A DNA stretch of 7,080 nt from JAAYZK01 sp964535025 (GCA_964535025.1 CAZHRW010000023.1:1-7080), one strand, 5' to 3'; shown: positions 1 through 4,773, numbered from the stretch's first letter. Translations and numbers: made by a program. The notes: a model not told the origin generated them from the sequence alone.

Positions 1-349
1 ACGGGCCCCAGCTCCCCAGATGGGGGAGCGGTTCGGCGGGAATGCCGCGGGCAGCGCCGGCGGGCGCGCCGAAGGCGGCGTGATTGCGGCGGTAGGCCCG
101 GGAGGCCCGGGGAGGGCCGGTACAATTCTAGCCCGGCCCGTGAAGGCCGGGACGCGGCCGTCCGCTGTTCATATGAGGCCCGTCGGGGCCGGCAAAGGTC
201 TACCCGGGTGGCACGGCGTCCATCCGCTACGGCGGGAACAAATGTGCCAGCCCTGACGGCCCTCGACGAGCGCTGGGTTAGTCGGGACAATCACTACTGT
301 CGCGGCGGTTACCGCTTGCGGCGGGGCGAGGTTGGGTTAAGCTCGTAGC
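1..349. other. Gene-free GC-rich leader with hairpins
   Basis: I see no convincing gene here. Open frames exist on both strands, but they lack a ribosome site or any recognisable domain. The stretch is rich in short GC hairpins: gctcccc (11-17) pairs with ggggagc (23-29), and further ggcc/ccgg stems occur at 114-151 and around 177-192. The minus strand over 1-120 has an open frame with high GC3 that leaves the window at base 1. It could be the edge of a neighbouring gene, but nothing identifies it. Confidence 0.4.
114..151 (+). promoter_or_regulatory. Two mutually exclusive hairpins
   Basis: gggccgg (114-120) can pair with ccggccc (133-139), enclosing tacaattctagc. The overlapping cccggcc (132-138) can instead pair with ggccggg (145-151). 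Both stems are 7 bp and perfect, and both use the same central strand, so only one can form at a time. The loop of the first contains a TACAAT box (121-126) with no good -35. The arrangement resembles an attenuator or a pair of REP-like palindromes. No downstream gene is intact, so any regulatory role is speculative. Confidence 0.3.
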
Positions 350-512
350 ATGCCGCGCACGGCTCGGATCGTCATCCCGAAGTGCCCGCATCATGTTGTG
401 CAGCGGGCCCATCGTGAGCATCGCCGAACGGGCCTGCCCTGAGCGGAGCCGAACGAGGAACAACCGCCAGGGCGTCTTCTTCGTCGAGGGCGACCGGGAG
501 GTGTATCTGCGT
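350..512 (+). pseudogene. REP-associated tyrosine transposase (RAYT) 5' fragment, disrupted
   Basis: From ATG 350 the frame reads MPRTARIVIPKCPHHVVQR, the typical amino end of Y1_Tnp/RAYT transposases (the family usually reads RTARIV-P--PHHV-QRGNRRQ). After codon 404-406 about 49-52 bp of foreign repeat intervene and the original frame stops at 440-442. The match resumes in another frame at 459 as NNRQGVFFVEGDREVYLR, exactly the next family segment, and stops matching after 512. Only ~38 of the usual ~150-300 residues remain. The HUH motif and catalytic tyrosine that cut single-stranded DNA at REP hairpins are missing, and no ribosome site precedes the ATG. This is a dead fragment. The family match is from memory of the motif, but two colinear pieces in different frames make it strong. 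Confidence 0.85.
407..457 (+). repeat. Tandem copies of a ~24-nt dispersed repeat inside the RAYT fragment
   Basis: Two adjacent related units interrupt the transposase frame. Unit A (409-432) contains tgagcatcgccgaacggg and unit B (433-457) contains tgagcggagccgaacgag. A third relative lies on the minus strand at 6608-6635 and reads tgagcatcgtcgaaggg. The net insertion (~49 bp) is not a multiple of three and shifts the reading frame. Short repeats of the type cctgtcctgagc...tcgaaggg are commonly scattered through intergenic DNA of environmental bacteria; that statement is from general knowledge, not from a search. Confidence 0.75.
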
Positions 513-531
513 GGTTTGGGACGATTGTCAG

Positions 532-609
532 GTGGTGCCTGAGCCAGCCAGTATCGCGCTTCTGGCGGTAGGCGGCTTGGGCCTCTTGCGTCGTCGCCGG
601 ACAGCATAG
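532..609 (+). pseudogene. C-terminal tail of a PEP-CTERM sorted protein
   Basis: Frame 532-609 encodes V-V-PEPASIALLAVGGLGLLRRRR-T-A then stop. This is a complete PEP-CTERM anchor: the Pro-Glu-Pro signature, a hydrophobic helix of about 14 residues, and a basic cluster of four arginines two residues before the stop. Proteins with this tail are exported, then recognised and processed by an exosortase (EpsH/XrtA family) at the membrane. The body of the protein is missing. Upstream in this frame there is only repeat and out-of-frame transposase sequence back to a stop at 415-417. The piece is therefore a gene remnant joined to the RAYT fragment, not a working gene. A hairpin terminator follows 23 bases after the stop, as expected at an authentic gene end. 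Confidence 0.8.
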
Positions 610-632
610 CTCGCAGCCGGTTCAAAGCTGAT

Positions 633-665
633 CAACGCCCCGTGGGCCAAGCCTGCGGGGCGTTG
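633..665. terminator. Hairpin terminator between convergent remnants
   Basis: caacgcccc (633-641) pairs perfectly with ggggcgttg (657-665) around a 15-nt loop. It sits just after the PEP-CTERM stop and just before the end of the minus-strand remnant, so it could serve both directions. There is no clear T tract, as is common in high-GC genomes. Confidence 0.65.
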
Positions 666-673
666 TCATGCGC

Positions 674-874
674 CTACGTCACGGCCGTGACCTCGCCCCG
701 GTGCCAGGTGAACGGGACTTCCAGACGGGTACCGCTCGGGTCCTGCTCGCGGACGCCGAAGTCGGGGTTCGAAAAACCCGGGCCAGTCGGATAACCCGGG
801 ACAGCGGGGTTGTTGAAAAAGGTCGCCGGGGCCCCGATGGTGGTCGCGCGACCCCCGAAAACAAAGGGCTTACG
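674..874 (-). pseudogene. Possible minus-strand gene remnant (C-terminal end)
   Basis: On the minus strand an open frame runs from just after a stop (875-877) to TAG at 674-676, about 66 codons. It includes stretches such as FFNNPAVPGYPTGPG and SGTRLEVPFTWHRGEV. Codon use has high GC3 and the composition (Gly, Pro, Asn, Thr, aromatic) resembles the end of a secreted beta-rich protein. There is no start codon or ribosome site, so the 5' part would be lost, perhaps through the inverted repeat that overlaps it. I do not recognise the family. The frame could also be a chance opening in GC-rich DNA. Confidence 0.3.
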
Positions 875-933
875 TCACGTTGTCACGCTCTGCTGTGCCT
901 GCCGGGGAGTTCTTCAACAGCCCCACTGTCCCG
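797..933. repeat. 137-bp inverted-repeat element with 24-bp arms
   Basis: The left arm (797-820, containing gggacagcggggttgttg) and the reverse complement of the right arm (910-933, containing gggacagtggggctgttg) match at 21 of 24 positions without gaps. They flank an 89-bp centre with no gene. Arms of the type ctgttgaaaaa are widespread at ends of insertion sequences and miniature elements (general knowledge). No clear target-site duplication is visible at the outer edges. It is best read as a MITE-like or decayed element. Confidence 0.55.
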
Positions 934-954
934 AATGGCAGGCGCAGGGCGTCC

Positions 955-982
955 TTGACGCATCGGCCGGCCGACGTATAAT
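955..982 (+). promoter_or_regulatory. Sigma70-type promoter for the DUF805 gene
   Basis: TTGACG (955-960) and a perfect TATAAT (977-982) are separated by 16 bp. Transcription would begin near 988-990, giving a ~40-nt leader with AAGGAG (1020-1025) and ATG at 1031. This is the best promoter in the window. Confidence 0.8.
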
Positions 983-1030
983 GCGCGACACATCGTCAGG
1001 GGCCCGTGCGTGATATCAGAAGGAGACGTC

Positions 1031-2191
1031 ATGCAGGCGCGCCAACGGATGGACTTGAAACACCTGCTGTTCGGGTGGCGCGGGCGCATCACGCGGCAGG
1101 AATACTTGCTGCGAGGGTGGCTTGTGGCCTTCGGCGCCGGCGTGGCCTACGAGGTGCTCTGGTCGGTGGATCTGCTGGTCTGGGGGCAGTTCAGCGGGTC
1201 GCTAACCCTCCTCTTCGCGTGCCTCAGCATCTGGATGGGTGCCGCTCTCGCGGTGAAGCGGCTGCACGACCTCGGTTATGCAGGCTGGTGGCTGGCGCTT
1301 GGGCTGGTGCCCCCGGCAAACCTCTGGCTGCTCATCGAGTTGGTGTTCTTCCGCGGGCAGCGCACCGAGAACCCCTTCGGCCCCCCGCCCGAGACGTCGA
1401 GAGATGTCTCCGTCGACTGGCCGCAGACCCGCGGCCTGGCGGTCGTGGGGTGCATCGTGCTCGTGTGGGTGCTGCCGCGGCTGGCCGCGTGGGCGAGGAT
1501 CAGGCTGGACCTGGCCGACACCGCCGAGCCCGCGGCGGCGGAGCAGGCGCCTGCGCTCCGCACGCGGACGCTCCCGGTCAAGGCCGTCTTCTCCGGCCCC
1601 GCCGCCGTCAAGTCTGCGCGCGTCCTGCCGGAGCGTGTCGAGGCAACCGCGACGGCCGATGTCTGGCAGCGCCTGTCCGGGCCGCTCGACGCTCTCGTCC
1701 TCGACACGGCGTCCATCTCCATCAATGATGTGCAGTCCCTGCCCTACGACACGCCCGTGCGCACGCGGGTCCCGGTCAACCGTTACCTGCAGGGACACGA
1801 GCTGCAGGTCGATCCGGCGTACGTCGAGGTGGAGTTCGAGCTGGCCGCCCCCAATCGTATCGCCCGCATCGTGGTGCCGGTCGAGTTGTGGGCCGTGCCG
1901 GAGATCTGGCAGCGGATCGGCGCCGAAGGGTACGTCCTTGAGTGCGACGAATCGCTCGACCCGTGGTGGCTGGAAATCACCGTGGCCGGTCCCGAGGCCG
2001 CGATCCAACGGGCGATGGCCGATCCGACAGCCCTGCGTGCCGGCGCTGAGGTGACCGAATATGACCTGTTGCCAGCGGCGACCTTTCCGCCGCGCAGGGT
2101 GACCTTCATGCTGCCGCCGGGGTTGACCGTCGTCGAGCCGCTCGAGCCGACGGTCGGCTTCCGGTTCCAGCCCGCGGCAACACCGCCATGA
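1031..2191 (+). CDS. DUF805 membrane protein with large C-terminal beta-rich (YbbR-like?) region
   Basis: The protein has 386 residues. Start ATG 1031 is chosen because AAGGAG lies 5 nt upstream; an in-frame GTG at 1010 lacks a site. Residues ~10-120 form a DUF805 domain: FGWRGRITRQEYLLRGW, two or three hydrophobic segments (about 27-50, 57-75, 85-107), the hallmark KRLHDLGYAGWW (76-87), and the ENPFGPPP exit. A further membrane segment lies at ~135-152. The remaining ~230 residues are predicted to be outside the cytoplasm and beta-rich. Two stretches (about 178-273 and 278-380) each start with a PV-type strand (LPVKAVFSGP; VVPVELWAVP) and end in V-rich strands, which resembles tandem YbbR repeats. 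Ordinary DUF805 proteins are only ~110-150 residues, so the extension is the unusual part. Function is unknown. The gene is monocistronic, with its own promoter and a terminator-like hairpin downstream. The DUF805 call is firm; YbbR likeness is tentative. Confidence 0.88.
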   Translation: MQARQRMDLKHLLFGWRGRITRQEYLLRGWLVAFGAGVAYEVLWSVDLLVWGQFSGSLTLLFACLSIWMGAALAVKRLHDLGYAGWWLALGLVPPANLWLLIELVFFRGQRTENPFGPPPETSRDVSVDWPQTRGLAVVGCIVLVWVLPRLAAWARIRLDLADTAEPAAAEQAPALRTRTLPVKAVFSGPAAVKSARVLPERVEATATADVWQRLSGPLDALVLDTASISINDVQSLPYDTPVRTRVPVNRYLQGHELQVDPAYVEVEFELAAPNRIARIVVPVELWAVPEIWQRIGAEGYVLECDESLDPWWLEITVAGPEAAIQRAMADPTALRAGAEVTEYDLLPAATFPPRRVTFMLPPGLTVVEPLEPTVGFRFQPAATPP

Positions 2192-2256
2192 TCCCCCGGC
2201 GGGAGTTGCGAGGGGTTCGAGGGAGAAGCGCCAGTCACTGACGGAGCGTAGTGGAC

Positions 2257-2268
2257 CCTGCCGGCAGG
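2257..2268. repeat. Perfect 12-bp palindrome CCTGCCGGCAGG
   Basis: cctgccggcagg is self-complementary and lies between the DUF805 stop and the next hairpin. Such palindromes are often dispersed in GC-rich environmental genomes. It may simply add to the transcription-stop region. Confidence 0.4.
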
Positions 2269-2271
2269 CAG

Positions 2272-2300
2272 GCCGGATGTGCGGATTTCCCGCATCCGGC
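2272..2300 (+). terminator. Hairpin downstream of the DUF805 gene
   Basis: gccggat (2272-2278) pairs with atccggc (2294-2300), and gcgg (2281-2284) with ccgc (2290-2293). A two-base bulge (2279-2280) interrupts the stem and the loop is atttc. This 11-bp stem sits 80 bases after the stop and is the best terminator candidate for the DUF805 transcript. It lacks a T tract. Confidence 0.5.
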
Positions 2301-2413
2301 TCTCGGACAAGGGCTCATGCAGTAGCGACCCGAACCGACCTCGGCGGTATAAAAACAATTGGCGGCAGGCGCGGGGGCTCGCGTGATGGGCCTGACATCC
2401 TCAACCCATACGC

Positions 2414-2538
2414 CCGGGGGCTTGCGCCCCCGGAGGCATTATGTCGCCCCTTCCTCCTTCGCCCGATGGGCTACGGAGGACAGGCCGGGGCTCTTCATGT
2501 CTATAGCGCCGCAGTCCGGAGGCTCGCGCCCCCGGCTA
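2414..2538. repeat. Two copies of a 'gcttgcgcccccgg' hairpin repeat
   Basis: ccgggggc (2414-2421) and gcccccgg (2426-2433) form a perfect 8-bp stem with loop ttgc, followed by aggcattatgtcg. A diverged copy lies about 100 bases on (about 2517-2550): ggaggctcgcgcccccgg followed by ctaaactatgtcg. The shared tail 'tatgtcg' shows that this is a repeated unit rather than a lone terminator. Confidence 0.55.
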
Positions 2539-2782
2539 AACTATGTCGTCCCTTCGGGACTACGTCGTCCTACGCTGGAGGCTCGCCACTTACGGCGGCC
2601 CTTCTTCCTTCGCCCTGCGAGCTACGGGGCCCTTTCTCCTTCGCCCCTGCGGGTCCTTCGCTCTGCGAGCTACGGCGCCGTTCTTCCTTCGTCCTATGAG
2701 CTACGGGGCCCTTGCTCCTTCGCGGTCCTTCGCTCTGCGAACTGCGGGGGCCTTCCTCCTTGGCCCTGCGAGCTACGGCGGG
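2452..2782. repeat. Array of imperfect palindromes (core tccttcg...gagctacgg)
   Basis: At least six related units occur, at about 2452-2480, 2602-2629, 2653-2677, 2681-2708, 2722-2750 and 2752-2780. Each has the form (t)tccttcg-c-ctgcgag-ctacgg, a hairpin in which tcct/agga-type arms enclose a short variable loop. The first unit is most symmetrical (tcctcc...ggagga). Spacing is irregular and copies differ, so this is neither CRISPR nor a simple tandem repeat. Open frames through it (Ser-Tyr-Gly-Ala and Cys-Glu-Leu-Arg repeats) are by-products. It occupies the space between the converging DUF805 and folB genes. Confidence 0.8.
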
Positions 2783-2859
2783 TAGGCCGGGTCCCAGCCG
2801 TCCCGGAGGGAAAGCGGCGGTGGCCTCGCGGGTGGTGACGTCGGCGTGGGTTTTCCGGA

Positions 2860-3231
2860 CTACTCGGGATTCCGCCGGAAGACCTCGACGCCGACGGTGC
2901 GGGCGAAGGTCAGGGCGCCGGGCTTTTCGACCAGGACCTTCGCCGCAGCGACGCCGGGCGTGGCCAGGCAGAGCGAGGCGATCTTCTGGGCCAGGGCTTC
3001 GATCAACTGGAAGCGGGTCGTGTCGACCATGGAGATGACGGCGTCCTTGAGCCCCTTGTAGTCGACCGTGTCGCCCAGGTCGTCCGAGCGGCCGGCGCGG
3101 GCGAGGTCGGCCCACAGGGTGATGTTGATCACGACGGTCTGCGGCGCGTCGCGCTCCTTCGGGTACACGCCGATGATGCACTGCAGCATCAGGTCGCGGA
3201 TGTGGATCTTGTCGGTCGGTAGGGGGCTCAT
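2860..3231 (-). CDS. folB: Dihydroneopterin aldolase (FolB)
   Basis: The 123-residue protein has normal family length. FolB cleaves 7,8-dihydroneopterin to 6-hydroxymethyl-dihydropterin plus glycolaldehyde in folate synthesis, and relatives also epimerise dihydroneopterin to dihydromonapterin. The diagnostic segments are in order: DKIHIRDL (7-14), IGVYPKER with the active-site Glu26, SDDLGDTVDYKGL with Tyr58, FQLIEALA (74-81), and VEKPGAL with the catalytic Lys103. The gene is last in the minus-strand operon. Its ATG (3231-3229) overlaps the TGA of the upstream reductase as ATGA, so it is probably translated by coupling. It could function as FolX-type epimerase rather than FolB; the sequence alone does not settle that. 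Confidence 0.93.
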   Translation of the reverse strand: MSPLPTDKIHIRDLMLQCIIGVYPKERDAPQTVVINITLWADLARAGRSDDLGDTVDYKGLKDAVISMVDTTRFQLIEALAQKIASLCLATPGVAAAKVLVEKPGALTFARTVGVEVFRRNPE

Positions 3232-3983
3232 GAGCCGTACATGCTCCCGCGCAGGTGGCGGCCGCCGTCCACGTAGAGGGTCTGGCCGGTGATGAACGTG
3301 CTGCTCAGCAGGTACAGGACGGCCGCGGCGATGTCGGCCGGGTCGCCGTGGCGGTTGAGCGGGTTGGTGTGGGCGAACCGTTCGAGGTAGCTGTCATCTT
3401 CGCCCGGCGGGGGGAGGATCAGGCCCGGGGCGACGGCGTTGACGGCGATCGACGGGGCCAGCTCGACCGCCAGCATCCGCGTCAGGTCGGCGAGCATCCG
3501 CTTGGAGAGCTGGTAGGCGGCGTGGTGGCGGTCGTAGTCGGTGATCCGCGCGTCGAGCAGGTTGACGATGTGCCCGCCGCGTCCCTGGGCGGCCAGCGCA
3601 CGGCTGAGCAGCAGGGGGGCGACGGCGTGGACGCGGACGTTCAGGAGCAGGTCCGCCGCGGTCGTCTCGGTGATTAGGCCGGTCGGGAAGATCGACGCGT
3701 TATTGACCAGGACGTCGATCGGTCCGGCCAGGTCGGCCGCCCGGCCGATCACGTCGTTGGCGGCGTCGGCATCGGCCAGGTCGGCCTGGAGCGTCCACGC
3801 CCGCCGTCCGTGCCGGCGCACGGCCTCGGCAACCGCCTCGGCGTCGTCGGCGGAGCGATGGTAGTGAATTACCACGTCGCCGCCGGCCGCGGCCGTCGCC
3901 AGGGCGATCGCCCGGCCGATCCGGCGGGCCGCGCCCGTCACCAGCGATGTCCGGCCCGCCAGGGGACCGTCGTCGTGACCCAT
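3228..3983 (-). CDS. folM: PTR1/FolM-like pteridine reductase (short-chain dehydrogenase)
   Basis: The 251-residue protein is an NADPH-dependent short-chain reductase of the pteridine reductase group, which reduces dihydropterins (dihydromonapterin, dihydrobiopterin) and often dihydrofolate. The cofactor loop is TGAARRIG (16-23), fitting TGxxxRxG of PTR1/FolM rather than the usual TGxxxGxG. HYHRSADDA (40-48) resembles the NADPH-selecting loop of trypanosomatid PTR1, and NNAS is at 94-97. The usual SDR serine is replaced by Asp144 (VNLLDA), with Tyr157 and Lys161 (YQLSK). The 13-residue Asp-Tyr spacing equals that of PTR1 Asp181/Tyr194. The carboxyl end VDGGRHLR matches E. coli FolM closely. 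It lies 36 nt after the PCD gene and overlaps folB by ATGA. A generic SDR is unlikely given these features. Confidence 0.88.
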   Translation of the reverse strand: MGHDDGPLAGRTSLVTGAARRIGRAIALATAAAGGDVVIHYHRSADDAEAVAEAVRRHGRRAWTLQADLADADAANDVIGRAADLAGPIDVLVNNASIFPTGLITETTAADLLLNVRVHAVAPLLLSRALAAQGRGGHIVNLLDARITDYDRHHAAYQLSKRMLADLTRMLAVELAPSIAVNAVAPGLILPPPGEDDSYLERFAHTNPLNRHGDPADIAAAVLYLLSSTFITGQTLYVDGGRHLRGSMYGS

Positions 3984-4003
3984 CCGCCCACATCCTCGCG
4001 TTC

Positions 4004-4018
4004 GGCGGCGGCGGCGGC
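4004..4018. repeat. (CGG)5 trinucleotide run in the PCD-reductase gap
   Basis: Five cgg/ggc triplets in a row sit between the PCD stop and the reductase start. On the minus strand the following gaggatgtgggcgg leads into ATG 3983, with GAGG about 10 nt upstream as a weak ribosome site. Confidence 0.6.
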
Positions 4019-4019
4019 G

Positions 4020-4367
4020 TCACCGCGACGCCGGCAGGCTGAGCTGGTCGATCTTCGCCGCCAGGATGAAATCGCTTTCGGTCAGCCCGTCGATCTTATG
4101 GGTGTAGAGGGTGACCTCGACGTAGCCCCATGACAAGCAAATAATGGGGTGGTGGTTCTCCCGCTCGGCCAGCTCGCCGATCCGGTTGGTCAGGTTGAGC
4201 GCTTCGCTGAAGTTGGCCAGTTCGAACCGCCGCTGGAGGTGGTGTTCGTCGACGAGAACCCACCCGCCGTCCAGTTCGCCCTGCAGCCGCTTGAGGTCCT
4301 CGCCGGCCAGGGGCGGCACGCCGCCCTGGCAGGGCACGCATTGTCGGGATGCCAGCTCGGAGGCCAT
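4020..4367 (-). CDS. phhB: Pterin-4a-carbinolamine dehydratase (PCD)
   Basis: The 115-residue protein dehydrates 4a-hydroxy-tetrahydropterin to quinonoid dihydropterin, recycling the cofactor of aromatic amino acid hydroxylases; homologues also act near folate or molybdopterin metabolism. The full catalytic signature is present: Glu68-x3-His72-His73-Pro74-x5-Trp80-x9-His90-x8-Asp99. A short N-terminal extension carries CVPC (Cys10, Cys13) followed by GGVPPL, as in many bacterial PCDs. Start ATG 4367 is preferred because GAGG lies 6 nt upstream. An in-frame ATG at 4379 overlaps the ferredoxin stop (ATGA) and would add MRCP. The gene begins 8 nt after the ferredoxin stop and precedes the pteridine reductase. 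No phenylalanine hydroxylase is in the window. Confidence 0.93.
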   Translation of the reverse strand: MASELASRQCVPCQGGVPPLAGEDLKRLQGELDGGWVLVDEHHLQRRFELANFSEALNLTNRIGELAERENHHPIICLSWGYVEVTLYTHKIDGLTESDFILAAKIDQLSLPASR

Positions 4368-4375
4368 GGGGCACC

Positions 4376-4564
4376 TCATTCCTCGATCGTGATGGCGTCC
4401 ACCGGGCAACTGTCGGCGGCCTCGCGGCAGGCGTCTTCGACCTCGGCGGGCACCTCGTCCACGGTCACCACGGCAACGTCGCCGGACATCTCGAACACTT
4501 CCGGACAGATCCCCACACACGCCTCGCACCCGATGCAGGTCTCCGCGTCAACGATCGCTTTCAT
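4376..4564 (-). CDS. Single-cluster [4Fe-4S] ferredoxin
   Basis: The protein has 62 residues from ATG 4564, chosen because AGGGAG ends 5 nt upstream; an in-frame GTG at 4570 sits almost on that site. It is a small acidic electron carrier. CIGCEACVGICPEVF gives Cys10, Cys13 and Cys16 as cluster ligands with Cys53 (SCPVDAI) as the fourth. Cys20 and Cys46 correspond to the extra pair that forms a disulfide in Thermotoga and Desulfovibrio ferredoxins, although the Cys46-Cys53 spacing is one residue shorter than in Thermotoga. Only one cluster-binding motif is present, so it is not a 2[4Fe-4S] protein. It is first in an operon with three pterin genes, behind its own promoter and leader hairpin. 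Its redox partner is unknown; supplying electrons to a pterin-dependent enzyme is speculation. Confidence 0.93.
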   Translation of the reverse strand: MKAIVDAETCIGCEACVGICPEVFEMSGDVAVVTVDEVPAEVEDACREAADSCPVDAITIEE

Positions 4565-4585
4565 CGTCACTCCCTTTCCTGGGTG

Positions 4586-4606
4586 GGCCCCTCGGCCTGA
4601 GGGACC
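4586..4606 (-). promoter_or_regulatory. Leader hairpin before the ferredoxin-pterin operon
   Basis: On the minus strand ggtccctc pairs with gaggggcc (one G-U pair, 8 bp) around loop aggcc. It lies between the predicted start of transcription and the ribosome site AGGGAG. It may stabilise the mRNA or act as a partial terminator; no known riboswitch fold is recognised. Confidence 0.4.
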
Positions 4607-4619
4607 TGTATCGCCCTTT

Positions 4620-4625
4620 ATTATA
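4620..4625 (-). promoter_or_regulatory. -10 box (TATAAT) of the ferredoxin-pterin operon
   Basis: On the minus strand gcgtaTATAATaaagggcg contains a perfect -10 hexamer. At the -35 position (17-bp spacing) there is only ccaaaa, a poor match, so an activator or another sigma contact may be needed. The transcript would start near 4612-4613, about 50 nt before the ferredoxin ATG. Confidence 0.6.
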
Positions 4626-4685
4626 TACGCCTACCGGTGAGATTTTGGCGCCCGCCGGCGATTGCGCTGGCCGGCGGCGGCCGGG

Positions 4686-4695
4686 ATGTTAACAT
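4686..4695. promoter_or_regulatory. Palindrome ATGTTAACAT between divergent genes
   Basis: A perfect 10-bp AT-rich palindrome stands out in GC-rich DNA between the divergent ferredoxin and sppA promoters. It could be an operator or part of the sppA promoter, whose -35/-10 boxes I cannot place with confidence. It may also be chance. Confidence 0.25.
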
Positions 4696-4773
4696 GATAG
4701 CGGCAGTTGTGTCGCCGTCCGCGAGGGAACGGGCGGCGGCCGTCCGCCGCCTGCTGCCATGGGAGCCCGGGAG

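Noticed and set aside
20..256. 78-residue plus frame MGERFGGNAAG...
   Set aside because: It has no ribosome site, a low-complexity Gly/Ala/Arg composition, and runs through the hairpins at 114-151.
185..260. Riboswitch-like segment (ggcaaagg ... gggaacaaatgtgcc)
   Set aside because: I compared it with c-di-GMP-I, cobalamin and others I know. The conserved core bases do not match and no intact gene lies downstream.
668..958. 96-residue plus frame downstream of the terminator
   Set aside because: It begins just after a terminator hairpin, crosses both inverted-repeat arms and has no domain. The minus-strand frame over the same DNA looks more like coding sequence.
1202..2008. 268-residue minus-strand frame across the DUF805 gene
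   Set aside because: It is antisense to a gene with clear DUF805 motifs, a promoter and a ribosome site, and has no recognisable fold of its own.
2452..2782. CRISPR array
   Set aside because: Units vary in sequence and spacing, there are no uniform spacers, and no cas genes are nearby.
2359..2838. 159-residue plus frame with SYGA/CELR repeats
   Set aside because: It is a translation of the palindrome array. Other frames through the array are equally open, and it has no convincing ribosome site.
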